Assembly (NCBI GenBank): GCA_023053685.1
Contig: JALIGW010000016.1
Coordinates: 5,650,001 to 5,714,000 of the forward strand
Length of the DNA stretch: 64,000 bases
DNA from: Diadophis punctatus similis
Taxonomy: Eukaryota; Chordata; Lepidosauria; Squamata; Dipsadidae
Direction of reading: 5' to 3'
Below are positions 11,946 to 24,660 of this stretch, piece after piece (positions within the stretch are counted from its first letter, which is position 1; every line of letters starts with the position of its first letter). Below the pieces are notes generated by a model. That model worked only from the letters and a program-made list of their open reading frames with translations. It did no database searches and was not told the origin of the DNA. The position numbers and the translations under genes were made by a program.

Positions 11946-12653
11946 CTGAAGGGGGGGAAAAGCAACTTTAAAGTAGTTTTAAAAGTCTCTTAAAACATAA
12001 TGGCTCTGAAATCTTGCATGTAAATTGGTAAAAGATTACAGAATTATTTTTAAGCTGAATTGATCATTCCAGCAAGAGTCCTCTCCCTTCTTCCAGCGTC
12101 AGTCCTTTTCCTGACCAAAGTCATATTCCTTGGTTTTCATAGAGGATTGCTGCCTTATTTTTAGAGGAGTGGCTGCTCAATGGAGCAAAACGCTCCCTGA
12201 CAGAGAGATCAAGGGAGGGAGATCAGGATCATTGGCAGCCACAGAGCTTGAAGAGGGTGGTAGAGGGTGGAAAGAGCTGGAAAAGAGCCTCCTGGTCTCT
12301 TTTCTACCTCAATGAACCATTAGAGAGAAGTGCTGTGAGAAGTGCTGATAAATGTTTGGTGGAGTGCAGTGAAACTTGGCAGGACTTGGATGGTGGGTGT
12401 CTGATTAGCTGAGTCCTGCCATGAAAGAGTCAATACTTTATTTTATTTATTTATTTATTTAGTGTTCTTATATGCCGCCCTACGATCAGGAGATTTCGAG
12501 GCATTCTAATATCCCATTGGGACAGCTGTCCCACAACAGCATCCAAAGAAAGGATGCCAAGGGGCAGAGGAGGAGTCTGATCACAGGGAAGCATGGGTGA
12601 AATCCCAGGCGAGAGATAAGGAGCTGGAAAACGTGATAGGCACTGGGAGGAAT

Positions 12654-12865
12654 TTATTTATTTATTTTATTTTATTTTATTATTTTATTTTATTTTATTT
12701 TATTTTATTTTATTTTATTTTATTTTATTTTATTTTATTTTATTTTATTTTATTTTATTTTATTTTATTTTATTATTTTATTTATTTATTTTATTTTATT
12801 TTATTTTATTTTATTTTATTTTATTTTATTTTATTATTATTTTATTTTTTATTATTTTATTTTGT
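12654..12865. repeat. (TTTTA)n pentanucleotide array
   Basis: About 210 bp of TTTTA units with a few TTTA interruptions, at the tail end of an antisense LINE. The apparent Phe/Tyr/Ile/Leu frame here is only the repeat. Confidence 0.95.
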
Positions 12866-13345
12866 CAACACATGTACAAGATAACAGGTATGATATAAAC
12901 ATAAACAAAAGCAAAGTATGTATAGGTAAAATTGGACAATAGGACAGAAGGACAGGGACGGTAGGCACGATGGTGCGCTTATGCACGCCCCTTGCGTTAG
13001 ATTATGCACACCCCTTGCGTTAGATTAAGCATTTTTATAAAAGTGGTTCTAGGGATTACTTTGCCACCAGATTGTATGGGAGAGATTGATAAGGAAAGAC
13101 CAGCCTGAGGACAATAATATTGCTGGTCTCCCAAGCGGGTGGATTGTAGGTAGTCTTGAGCAGAGGTGTGGGATTGATAGATGTGCTGGGGAGGGAAGTC
13201 CACCTAGATAGAGAAGGTGAACCAATCCCAGTAGAGATTGGCCAAGAGAGATACGATGAAGGCGTCCAGACAATTATTTGATGCTGTCTGTATTTCTGAC
13301 TCTGAAAGGTCTTGAGCGCCAGATCACTAATGACCTTAGCCTTCC
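12654..13345 (-). mobile_element. LINE 3' end with long (TTTTA)n tail
   Basis: Antisense LINE 3' region shared with 31905-32090 (GACAGGGACGGTAGGCACG and GTGCGCTTATGCACGCC). In the element's own sense it ends in an (AAAAT)n-type tail, which forms the pentanucleotide array at 12654-12865. CR1/L2-type is likely. No intact frame. Confidence 0.6.
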
Positions 13346-13348
13346 CTA

Positions 13349-13592
13349 GGAGCCGAGGTGGTGCAGTGGTTAAAAGCAGCACTGCGACCTTCAGCTGATT
13401 GCTAGTTCAGCAGTTCAGCTGTTCAAATCTCACCAGGCTCAAGGTTGACTCAGCCTTCCATCCTTCCGAGGTGGGTAAAATGAGGACCCAGATTGTTGGG
13501 GGCAATATGCTGAACTCTGTAAACCGCTTAGAGAGGGCTGTAAAGCACTATGAAGTGGTATATAAGTCTAAGTGCTATTGCTATTGCTATTC
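13349..13592 (+). mobile_element. Sauria-type tRNA-derived SINE, full length
   Basis: The head GGAGCCGAGGTGGTGCAGTG holds an A-box-like sequence and GTTCAAATCTCACC a B-box-like one. The body has GACCCAGATTGTTGGGGGC and the 3' end GCTATTGCTATTGC. Confidence 0.85.
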
Positions 13593-13599
13593 CCATGTC

Positions 13600-16500
13600 T
13601 GCCTAGAATAAAACCCTATTCGATAGTAAATGAAAAGAGAGACTTAGTCTATCATTATTGAAACCTGCTTGGGTGGGGGTGGAGATGTTCCCTTTTCAGA
13701 AATCTGCCCTCCCAGGTTTTAAGACTTACAGCAATGTTGATGCCAAGACAAGGGGTGGGGTTGTTGATCTATAATGACATCTCTGCTATAGTTGGCAAAG
13801 GGCTCTGCTGCTACTCTTCTAGGAAATGAGTGCTTGAATATTAAATTGGTCTATAAAGGCAAATTTGAATATTGGGTGCCCTGTTGCCTGATAGGATTCC
13901 TTGCCTGGGCTCCTGAATTTGATCTCAGGCCCTGATCCTCTCATCCTTTGGTGCAAGTGGCCTCCTACCCCAGGCCTGGGGCAGAGGGGACTGCACAGCC
14001 CTAGATTTCAAGACTTCCATGATAAACAGAAACAGTGAGATAATCTGAGACACAACGCACCCAGGGAGTTTTGTAGCTACATGATCTGGATAGTAAAAGC
14101 ATCTCTTTTAGCCTTTGCTAAGATCATTTCCTTATCCAGATGAAATTGACAGTCACCCGTGATCTCTATAACGTAAACAAATTAAAATAATCTACCTCAC
14201 ACATCCACTTGTAATTTCTTACTGGTTAAATATTGTCACTATGGTGAACCAGATTCTTGAAGTGCCATTAAAGTTTAAAGATGTTAATGTTTTGCTAAAC
14301 TATATTTAAAATTATCTAGAATCTTTCAATGTTACACTGATATTTTAAAATGTTACTCTGTAAGCCACTATGAATCTCGTAGCATACAGATCCAGCAAAC
14401 ACATACTGTACATATATATCCATATTCATATCCTTACATACATATCCATATTCATATCCAGCCAGCCACGGGGTAGAAAACATTATCTCTTCAGATGATT
14501 TCAGTTTACCATCCTCTCTCTCTAAAGCACTGGTTTCCCAAACTTTGGTGACTTTCACATGTCTGGAGTAGCCACAGTTATTTGCTGAGAAGTTTGCGAG
14601 TTGGTCCATACAACTGAAAGTTGTCAAGGTTGGGAATTTACTGCTCTGTACCTCTACATCTATCATTTTTTTAAAAATTACAATATTGTATAGAGGCTAT
14701 CAAAGAATGGTTACCTTTTTTTGAGGGAAAGAGCTCCAGTTCTTTGATAGTTTTAGAGTTGTTTTGTTTGTTAATTTATATTTAGAACTTCAATGGGACA
14801 TACAAAGTACTTCTCTATTTTTTTTGTATACTAAAATCCATATTAGATTGGGTTGAAAGAATTACGGTCCAGAGGGGATTTAGTGAATGTCTATGGCTGA
14901 AGGAGGACTTGCGCCTCAGTGTCTTAATTCTTTCACTTTGTGATGTGCATAACGCCAACTTATGATCTTTGTACAACCAAAGGAGTGAAAGGTAAATTAT
15001 AACTTTCATCATTATCTGGAAGATATAGTGCCTATAATCCAAAAATTGTAGGAACTGGTTTAGGAAAATATAATCTCATCCTTAGAAACTTTTGAATGGA
15101 TTAGTGTTGGCAACTTTTAAGATGCATGGGCTTCAACTCCCAGAATTTCCGAGCCAGAAGTGCTAGGAATTTTATTATTTCACTAATACCTCAGACCATT
15201 TTACGAGGTTACAATAAAATAATCCTTTTGGTCACATTGAAGTGCTTACAGTATATGCATGGCATTAAATGTAATTAAAATAAAACATAACATTGCACAT
15301 TTATAACCATGATATTGGTAGGATACGTTTTTGCATTAATGCAGAATGAACTGTATCAGATTATTGTGCTTAATAAAAGAGCGCATCTAGTGCTTTTTCA
15401 TAAGTAGACAGAATTGTTAAAAACAAAGTTGGACAAAGAGATATAATAGCAAATTAAAGTAAATTGAAGGGTGATAGAATAGGCTAATCTGGCAAGGTGT
15501 CCTTTCCATTTGCAGGAAGTTAGGCTTATGGGGATACTGTTTTAAAGAAAAACTGGGAGGTAGGTGGAGGTTTGTATAAACAAAGGAGTCTTTCAGTAAA
15601 AAAAGAAAGAAAGAAAGGCTTACCAAATATTTTGATATAAGATTAGAGTAACTTAGTTTCCATTTTGGATCTCATGGGAAGCAATTATTTTAATCAGTCC
15701 ACTCTTTTTTGGAGTAACAGAAGTTAATATATATCAGTTGACTGTTAAATTTTAAGGTTCAATAGATTATTGACATTAGCATCATTAATGAAAACAGAAT
15801 TTGAATGACGGTACTTGCCAAAACCACCTATCTAATTTGTATGATGATTTGTACAAGCAGTAGAAAGTAAAATTAAACACTTATTAGATAGCATGTACTA
15901 TTAGTCTGGGGCAATTAAAAGTATAAACAGAAATCCAAGATGCTTTTCTCAGCTTGTAGAAAAAAAGATGTACCTGCTGAATTCTTCTTGTTACTTTAAG
16001 TATTCACCTTATCCCACCCAAAAAGTTGATAGTATGGATTATGAGTTCTAGGAAACACATACTGTTGTTGTAAAATATAATAAAAACATTTTGTCAGTAG
16101 GCTATTGAACCATGTTAGTACAACTGGGCTATTTATTGCTTGTTTAACATAAGTACTGTAGGGCAAGTTATTTAATAAAACAAAAGTTGGAGGCTTTGTG
16201 TTAGATATTAATGCAAACAAGCAATTAAATAGATCACTAGTGCTTTTCCTCCAGAATACTGAAATTTAAATATAGATAATGTATGGTGATTTTCTGGATT
16301 TCATCCTAAAAGGCCTAAAAACATTTTTTTCTGAAATATACAAAATCTTGTCTATTTCTGCTTGCTTTTATAATTAGGTGTAATAAATTCTGGAAATATG
16401 TATTAGTACTAATACACTGTTTAAATGTGATTTCTTTGCAAAGCATAGATTTAATAGGACATGGAAATGTTGTTTCATAGTAAAAGTTTGTAAACAGAGG

Positions 16501-16990
16501 CTATAAATGTTCTTGTCAGATTATAGTATGCATAGTTGAAAATGTTGATTTGACAACCCAGGATTAAAAGTTTAATGTTAAAAAAAATCTAATCCCTTTA
16601 AAAGATCTGCATTTTCTTGGCTTGATACTGTTAAGATTCTCGAGTCGTCTAATACAATAATCCATTTTTTACTGTCTTCACTTTGCTATATTTTGTTCTT
16701 TCTATGGGAAAAGTAGAAGACTTTCAGTCTATTCTGTGAAAAGATTAGTTTCTTCAAGCCCGCTAAGAATTTCTCACTATATGAGAATAAAAACCTTTTA
16801 TATAGGATTCATCTCTGATGGGAATTTACTCCCAAATGGCCAAGAAATGCCAAGAATTGCTTTGGCTGATCTCTTGTTCTTGTGTTGAATGTGCATGTTA
16901 AGTCAAGAGTTCTTAGTGAGGCAGATTTGAAAAGATGGCATCCACACTTACTCTGTTATAAATGAAAGGATCAGATGGTCTTTTCTACCT
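13600..16990. other. unrecognised sequence
   Basis: No repeat family or exon could be named, apart from TATCCATATTCATA repeats near 14414-14462 and a half foldback (CTTCAACTCCCAGAATTTCC) at 15128-15150. Confidence 0.5.
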
Positions 16991-16997
16991 GAGGAGT

Positions 16998-16998
16998 G

Positions 16999-17042
<44 letters not shown>

Positions 17043-17043
17043 G
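16998..17043. repeat. (ATCA)n microsatellite at a CR1 tail
   Basis: About 11 units of AATC/ATCA joined directly to the 3' end of the antisense CR1 copy. Confidence 0.9.
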
Positions 17044-17385
17044 AATAGAGCTGGGAGGGACCTTGGAGATCATCTAGTCCAACCGCCTGCTCCAGCAGGA
17101 GGCCCTATGCTATTTCACACAAATGGTTGTCCAATCTCTTCTTAAAAAACTCAAGTGATGAACAGCCCACAACTTCTGAATGCAAGCTGTAACACTGGTT
17201 AATTTTTGTCACTGTTAGGTCGTTTCTCCTTAATTTCAGGTTGCTTCTCTCCTTGCTTAGTTTCCATCCATTGTTTCTTGTTTTGCCTTCTGGTGCTTTG
17301 GAAAATAAGTTGACCTCTTCTTTCTGGCAGCCCCTCAAATACTGGAATACTGCTATCATGTCACCCCTAGTCCTTATTGGGATTA
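17008..17385 (-). mobile_element. CR1 LINE 3' end
   Basis: Antisense CR1 3' end with an (ATCA)n tail at 16998-17043, then the 3' UTR and the ORF end (RGDMIAVFQYLRGCQKEE on the minus strand). It is not interrupted by a hAT; at the corresponding site it reads GCCCTATGCTATTTC. Confidence 0.8.
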
Positions 17386-17399
17386 ATAAGGGATTGTGG

Positions 17400-19070
17400 G
17401 TCCCTACCCACAATCATTATGTTTCGTTTGTTTATAAAATAACTGAATTAGAAGTTTCTTTCTATCTCCAGTTCACATATAGAACCAAAGAAAAATTTAC
17501 TGGCAGAACAGTTTACTTCAGGACTGGTGAAGGGACAATGATGTCTTATCATACTTGAGAGCAGACAAGCTTAGTTTGTTCAATACAGTTGAGTAGTTTG
17601 TGTGATACACACAGATCTGGAAGAAGGGAATTCCTAGGGGCTGCTCCTCTAATTTCATCTGCTATCAAAATCAACCCTTGCTTGCTTCATTCTGTCTAAT
17701 GGTCAGATTAGCTCTTACTACTGTAATTATTGATCTTTTTTTATTTCATTAACAATGTGAAGGGCTATCTGTAGGTATGCCCAGAACAGAATGTAAATGA
17801 AAAAATATAGATGTATTTTCATAACTTGCATTGGCAGGTTGCTCTTGTTCATTCATGACACACTGTATGAATTCGGCAAACTAAGGTTTATTCAGCAACT
17901 TTGGAATTTTTAGAAAACGGGTTTGAACCAAACCATTACGTGTGTGGGGTGTGCATAAATATGAATCACAGAAAGCAAGTCAATGTCTAACATCTGCTGA
18001 TCTTCTCCTTTAAGGAGTGAATAATCTCAACAGCTTTATCTAAGGAAAAAACCCGCATGCCACATTAGATCAACATAAGCTCCAGCTTCTTTGGAAAAAT
18101 TAAATTAACTTCAGCATGTTCGGGCATAATAATAAATAAAAAATCACTTACAAATTCAAGTCCTGCCAGCAACCACAGAAATCAGTTGTTATGCTGATTA
18201 AATTCCACAAATTGTATATCTTTATGATAATTTGTCAGCACATTCCTGTTCGGAGCCTCAGGCTTAAACACTTTCTCTGTTGGGTAGATTAGGATTGTGA
18301 TCCAAAACACCGCCTATCTGCAGAGAAGCAAATGGATTCCTAATTATATGATTTAACAGATAGTGAAGAAACTTGAGATTCAGTTCTGACTGCTCTCTCT
18401 TAGATAAGTTGTCCAACATGTCTGTAACTACAACTTCCAGAATTCCCAGCTAGTTTGGCATAATGTCGCACCTGAAAGAAAGAGGTTGAATGCATATATT
18501 TGCTTAGCTCTCTTCCTGATGAGAGCATTCCTGAACAATCTGAGAGCTACAACAAACTTTTTTGGAAGGGAAGCTCAGAGCTGAAACAGAAGAGCAAAAT
18601 AGTTGGGACTTTTGCAATTTTTCCCGGGGTTTCTTTTGCTTTTAAAAGATATTAAGCATACTTTAGGAGTTCTGGAACTGTTTTTAATGCATTTCTTACT
18701 TGCAATGGTGAAAAAAAAATACCTTATTTTTGGCAATGATGGTATAGGATAAGCTTTGGGTTCCCATCAATTGCCCACCTCTGCCTCAATAAAAGAAATT
18801 ACTTCTGAAGACACAGAGACAGCTATCTTCTTCTCCTGTTCTACACCCCAATCTGTGGAGGATAAGATTCTATTTAGTTCTAAAACCACTTAACAAAACC
18901 GGGCTAAGTGTTCCCACAATAGAATACTGTTGCGATATCAAGACACGAAGCAGGGAGTTTCATTTCGCTGCTTCCTGGGATGCCACAGTGAAAGGGCCTC
19001 TCTGCAAGAGAAGACTATCTGCAGTTAGTGAAAAAGCCAAGGCCACCTCTGAAGATGAGACATAAAATGA
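17400..19070. other. unrecognised sequence upstream of the predicted spliced gene
   Basis: No clear repeats. A half family F motif lies at 18425-18455. Upstream exons of the 19-20.7 kb gene might be here, but none was found. Confidence 0.4.
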
Positions 19071-19408
19071 CTTTTATTTCAAAGAACTTACAGGGATTCT
19101 GAAGACGTCCAGACTGACAAACACCCATCAGAAAACCCAAGTCAACTGCAAGAGAGACTACAAGGGCACAGCACATCACACAGGTAAGCAAGAGGATTTC
19201 ATGGGAGGGTGGGGGGGAAGAGGTTCGTTGCTTAATATTATTATTCAAAATATTATTTTGAAGTTTGAAATTTAATCCGAAATTTGAAATTTAAAAGGCT
19301 TCCTGGCTCTTAGAAGTTAGTCACACATGGCCAAACCAAAAATGAATGAATTACTTTAGAACTTAGAATGATGTGTGAGCCAGGATTATCTCTGGCTTTA
19401 TCCTAGAC

Positions 19409-19835
19409 CAGTGATGGCGAACCTTTTTTCCCTTGGGTGCCGAAAACGCGTGCGCGCGCGCTGTCACGCACGTGTGAGTGCTCACACCCATAATTCAATG
19501 CCTGGGGAGGGTGAAAATGGCCTCTCCCGCCCCCGCAGAGGCCCTCTGTTGGCCGGAAATGGCCCATTTCCCGACTTCCGGTGGGCCTGGTAGGCCCGTT
19601 TTTTCGCCCTCCCCAGGCTCCAGAGGCTTCCCTGGAGCCTGGGGAGGGCGAAAACACCCCCTCGGAGGCCCTCTGGAAACCTAAAATGCCCTCACAGAGC
19701 CTCCACACGAGCCAAAAATCAGCTGGCTGGCACGCACATGCATGCTGGAGTTGAGCTAAGGCAACGGCTCGTGTGCCGGCAGATATGGCTCCGCGTGCCA
19801 CCTGTGGCACGCGTGCCATAGGTTCGCCATCACTG
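19409..19835 (+). mobile_element. hAT family A, nonautonomous
   Basis: The ends are CAGTGATGGCGAACC and GGTTCGCCATCACTG, with perfect 8-bp duplications TCCTAGAC at 19401-19408 and 19836-19843. The interior consists of GC-rich inverted blocks. It lies in the first intron of the predicted 19-20.7 kb gene. Confidence 0.88.
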
Positions 19836-20728
19836 TCCTAGACTCTGAGAAGCTTCTGCTTTTGTTAACATTCATCCTTTACATTTTATTCAATCGTTTG
19901 TATATGTGTCTGCTGTAATATGAACAACCTGCTGTGTGTATGGCCTGTTCAGGTGGGAGAGAATTCAGAGAAAATATGCCCCTGCTTTTTAAGAGTTTCA
20001 GAGTCACTCCGTTTGTGTTCTTGCACATTTCAAGTTTCCTTTTTGGAACTGAATTTGAAGCACTGCACAGCCCTAATAGATACTGTAGTTGGAAATATCA
20101 AGCATTTTGTTGTTTTTAACTGGAAGATCCAACATTCATGAAATCTTTATTTTTTTTTTTTCAGGATTAGAGGCCTCCCCAAAAGAATAGTCGCTAGAAA
20201 CAGAAATCACTCCATATTTTCACATCAGATGGGTGAGTATTGCTTCAATTATTGTATTGTCTTCTGGGCAAACATACCAATATCTATCTCCGAGGAAACC
20301 AGCAGTAATAAAAAGAGACTGGGGCAGGAGCAGAATATTAGTCTTGAACCCACCCAACCCGCCATGTTTGTTACCATTACTACTCATTAATCATCACTAC
20401 TCCCGTGTCTGTCTTGTCTCTCCACAGGTAACCAGATAACCATTGAATACTCACAGGGGAAAGGATGTTCCCCACCATCCTCACCTATACCATACATAAC
20501 ACAAAGCCTACAAGAGCAGCAACTTTGGTGACACCATGGCTGCTACCTCTTTCTTGTTTGGGTTCCTGTGCCTCTCAGAAATTCATGACCAATGAAAGTG
20601 GTACAGGTGTTGTTTCCACCCTGAGTGGCTATTCATCTACTGCTCTGTAGTCTCCTACACCACTTACAGAGGCAAAAGAATCTTGCAACTCTGCTGTGAT
20701 GCTGTCAATACTGGTGTTCAAACTGTTC

Positions 20729-20734
20729 AATAAA
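20729..20734 (+). terminator. polyadenylation signal AATAAA
   Basis: A canonical AATAAA lies in exon C of the predicted gene. It is followed within 10-45 bases by a TGTG/TTTGG-rich downstream element, as expected of a real cleavage site. Confidence 0.45.
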
Positions 20735-21994
20735 ATATGTGACTGTGTCTATATGTTTCCATGTGTTTTGGTTCTGCTGTTGATTAGTCGATGTTTTCCT
20801 TTTGGGATCTTCACATGGGAGTGTAACAGAATTCTATATCACCATACCTCACCTAACATATGATTCAAATACTTTCCATTTCATTACTCTTTTACATAAA
20901 ACCCCTAGAAAAACCTCACTGTTATTCTCTTGTGCGAGTTTATTGTTGTAGCATGGAGTTTTCCTTATGTGACTCATCCTTTACTTCATGTATTTGTTTG
21001 CTAACTTCATTCATTGGTACGAAAAATATTACATGAAATTCTTGTTAGGTAGCAAGATTTGCACCCTTTGAGGAGGTTTATAATATATTACATGGAGGAT
21101 CAGGTCCACTGGACTATATTGTTGTGTTTCTGGTTATTTCCTTTTCAAAAACACTGCTTTAAAAAGCCTGTTGGGAAATGTGAATCTCCTTCAAAGCAAG
21201 CAGTAAGTTAACCTTCAAGATAGACACGCATAGGAAACCGAAATCATTAGGAAAGTACTTTAATGCAATTTGGAGTATTAGGATCTTGAAAACCTGTCAG
21301 AGTCCCTCTTTACTTCAGAGCCCCAGGTGGAAGTTGTTTTGCGTTTATTTCTTTCTTACAGTTTCTACATTCCTAAGACCAAGATATTTCTATATCAATT
21401 TTCCATTTCGTCACACCATGGAATTTAAGCCTGGTTCCCACTTCTCAGCACCCCCACAAGTTCTCAAAAGGCTATGACTGAACCCTTTCACCCAACATGT
21501 GGATGGAATCTTTTAAGAAATTTAATTAGTCATTGGAACATCACAGGGGATTTAATTAGAATTACATTTTACGTGATTCCAAAGCATTGTAGAAGAAACG
21601 TCAATTTTGAAATAGTTTTTGTACCAATATTATGGGTAAATCTTGGCTTCTTTTAAAAATTAGGAGAAATTCCTTACAGAGTAATAATTGTAGACAATCT
21701 TTCGTGAACGATATGAGGGTTCTGGTGTGCTGGCTTGCAAAGTGGTCAGTTTCTTGATTAGAGTTGCTAACTTGTGTGGAATAATATGGGCATGCTTGTG
21801 ATTAATTGAACTTTGGTGGTGCTTGTAGCAAACTGGTTAAAATAGGCCAAAACAAACTACTATTGTCCTTATTGTTAGCAGAGAACATTTATTCACTTGT
21901 CTGTTTATAATTTAGATTGATAAGGGCTACTAACCCAACACTGATTCTGTTGTATGTGGCAGAAGTTTAAATGAGGTTATAGCATAGTCTATGG

Positions 21995-22473
21995 CCGTGA
22001 TGGCGAACCTATGGCACGCATGCCACAGGTGGCACACGGAGCCATATCTGAGGGCACGCAAGGCGTTGCCCTATGTCAGCTCCAGCGCGCATGTGCATGC
22101 TGGCCAGCTTATTTTCGGCTTTCCGGATGGTGGGGGGGAGGCCTTTTTTGCCCTCCCCAGGCTTCAGGAAAGCCTCCTGAAGCCTGTGGATGGCAAAAAA
22201 CGCCCAACGCCCGTTCGGCCTGTTTTTCCCCATCCACAGGCTCCTACGGCTTTCCTGAAGCCTGGGGAGGGTGAAAAATGGCCCAGCGGGCCTACCAGAA
22301 GTCTAGAGGCTTCAGTGAGGCCTGCGTGCATGCGTGGGGGGGCAGCACGGGGGGGTTGTGCGCACATGCACGGGGGGAGGGCATTGCATTATGGGTGTGG
22401 GCATGCGTGCGCGCGCTATTGCGCGTGCGCGCACCCTTTTGGCACCCAAGCAAAAAAAGGTTCGCCATCACTG
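21995..22473 (+). mobile_element. hAT family A, nonautonomous
   Basis: The element starts CCGTGATGGCGAACC and ends GGTTCGCCATCACTG, flanked by perfect duplications GTCTATGG (21987-21994, 22474-22481). The inner sequence is CpG-rich and partly palindromic; no transposase frame is present. Confidence 0.88.
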
Positions 22474-23413
22474 GTCTATGGCTTCTCTTAAAAAGAATTA
22501 TGGGAAAATCATATTATTGACCATAATCATAAAGCCATAATCTCAGTATCTCTGGGCCTATTTGACCAGGGCATAAAGATTGTGATTCAAAAATTATAAG
22601 GAATAAATAGTAAAATGTATGAATTGACGAACGGAATAAATTATGGATACATATATGTATATGGAAGTAAGAGAAATAGGAGGAATGTAAAAATCAGAGT
22701 AAAGATGGATCTCTGCTTCAGCAGTGATAATGGAAGAACTAGAAGAATCTTAGGAACAATTGTGCAACATTCTAGATGACTGTGGTGCAGGGAAAACAGA
22801 ATTTAGTTAGGTAGCATGAATAGATGGGTAGGAATGAGTATGAACAGAGAACTGAAAAAGCGATTTGGCCATTTGGATCCCACGAATGAATGAGAACAAT
22901 GATCGGTGAGCATCTAGTAAGAGGAAGATATGTTTATTTCAAATATATGGTTTAAAGCAGAGAGTTTTTTATACACATTCATGGCAAAAGAATGAATATA
23001 AATCTAAATGTATTATTAATATGATTGTTTATGATTAAACACTGAGAGAATTAGTAAAGTATACTGGCTGATGAGACATTTTGAATGTGAAATAAATCTA
23101 TATTTGGTGGTATCAAAGTTGATCTTGGAATAAAATGAACATAGGAAAAAGGAAACAAATGTAGAATGATGTGGAGTCCTATGCAAAGGATTCAGTGGTG
23201 AACAAGGAATAAGATATGGACCTGAAATGTTCTCCTGGTTTGTTTGTTTGCTTGTTTGTTACAACTAATACTTTGGATTATGATAGAGGTGTACTGGTTG
23301 TGGATACAGGAGACCTGTGTTAATTGTTAATCTGGTTTCCAGCTCACATTAGATAAATTACATAATGCAATAAAGAGCACAGGACTGAAAATTCATATTT
23401 CAAAGACCTAGGT

Positions 23414-23777
23414 CCGTGATGGCGAACCTATGGCACGGGTGCCACAGGTGGCACGCGGAGCCATATCTGCTGGCATGCGAGCTGTTGCCCTAGCTCAGGT
23501 CTTTGGCTCGCACGGAGGCTCTGGGAGGGCGTTTTTGGCCTCCAGAGGGCCTCCAGGGTGGCAGGGGAGGGTGTTTTTGCCCTCCCCAAGCTCCAAGAAA
23601 GCCTCTGGAGTCTGGGGAGGGCAAAAAATGGGCCTACCGGATCCACCGGAAGTCAGGAAATGGGGGAGCAGGGGTGCGTGGGGGAGCATTGAATATGGGT
23701 GTGGGCACGCGCACGCGTGCGATAGCGCGCATGTGCACTATTTTGGCACCCGAGGAAAAAAAGGTTCACCATCACTG
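23414..23777 (+). mobile_element. hAT family A, nonautonomous
   Basis: Terminal inverted repeats as in the other family A copies, with perfect palindromic duplications ACCTAGGT (23406-23413, 23778-23785). At 364 bp it is the shortest complete member, having lost part of the inner GC-rich repeats. Confidence 0.88.
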
Positions 23778-23837
23778 ACCTAGGTAATTACTATGGAAAA
23801 TGGAATGAACGATTTCACATTAGACCTAAATGGTTAA

Positions 23838-24190
23838 AAAGCTAGGGAGCATTAATTAATTAATTAATTAATTAATTAATTAACACTATGGCCCAATTAA
23901 AAGATGAGGGCGGGAGCAAGATGAGGGGAGGTTGGATCCATTGTTAGCCAATCAGCCACCTCCACTGTGATATTCCCCCATTGGAGCCCCAAGCTAATTG
24001 GCAGAGCAAGGTCTTTAGGCTCTTCCGGAAGGTTAGGAGGGTTGGGACAGACCTCACATCAGGGGGCAAAATGTTCCACAGAGCAGGTGCAATGGCAGAG
24101 AAGGCCCTTCACATGGATCCCTCCCACCAAAATAGTCGGATTGACAGGCCCTGCAATATGCCTCTTTTGCCGGCATAGGTGGGGCAGGCC
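23838..24190 (-). mobile_element. L2 LINE 3' end, antisense
   Basis: An (ATTA)n tail at 23849-23882 is followed by the reverse complement of the L2 ORF end (GGCAAAATGTTCCACAGAGC, CTCTTCCGGAAGG). The ORF is broken. Confidence 0.65.
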
Positions 24191-24427
24191 AATCCCAAAA
24201 ATGTTGTTTTCCCAGCATAATGCTGCTTGCCCACTCCCCAAAGAACAACATCATGGGTACATGTGCATGTATGAATGTAATATGAATGTCATAAAATATT
24301 ACAACAATCCAACTTCTTTTTCAGGTATGTTGGACTATCCTTTTCAGATCTCTTAGCCAGCATATCATTGGAATCATGCGTGCTGTAATTCAACAGATCC
24401 GTAAAGCATTGGTTTGGGAAAAGCTGC

Positions 24428-24660
24428 ATTAATTAATTAACTAAGGAGACTTATATGGCTGCCCATCTTATGAATTCTAGGTGGCTCACAGTAACAGTGA
24501 TAAGAACATAAAACCAATAAAAAAGAAACAACTCCTAGCGCCCTAAGCCAACACTTGGCAATGCATAACAAATCACAATAATTGGATCAAGACCTATCCC
24601 AACACCTGGGGAAAAGCCTGGTTTTTAAGGCCTTTTAGAAGGTTAGAATGGATAAAGGTA
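24428..24660 (-). mobile_element. L2-like 3' end, antisense
   Basis: It starts ATTAATTAATTAACTAAGG, then GGCTGCCCATCTTATGAATT, ending near CCTTTTAGAAGGTTAG. Worn. Confidence 0.5.

Larger units (their letters stand above)
19094..20755 (+). other. predicted 3' end of an unrecognised spliced gene (three exons, polyA signal)
   Basis: Three exons fit: 19094-19183 (acceptor AACTTACAG, donor CACAG|GTAAGC), 20165-20232 (acceptor of a T run ending TCAG, donor GATGG|GTGAGT) and 20428 to about 20755 (acceptor CTCTCCACAG). One frame stays open across both joins with matching phases. It reads DSEDVQTDKHPSENPSQLQE in exon A, RGLPKRIVARNRNHSIFSHQ in exon B and NQITIEYSQGKGCSPPSSPI in exon C, and stops at TGA 20529-20531. 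AATAAA lies at 20729-20734, followed by GT-rich sequence. I do not recognise the protein: it is hydrophilic, Ser/Gln/Pro-rich, and has no evident domain. Upstream exons are not found, and a genomic stop just before 19071 means exon A must be spliced. A hAT element (19409-19835) sits in the first intron. A noncoding RNA is the main alternative. Confidence 0.4.

Noticed and set aside
11584..11993. Overlapping frames of about 100-120 codons on both strands
   Set aside because: They come from the two arms of the GC-rich palindromic hAT; similar peptides on both strands reflect the inverted repeat.
12597..12884. 95-codon Phe/Tyr/Ile/Leu-rich frame resembling a membrane protein
   Set aside because: It is the TTTTA microsatellite read in frame.
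13349..13420. tRNA gene
   Set aside because: The A- and B-box-like motifs belong to the head of a Sauria-type SINE, which continues into the SINE body and tail.
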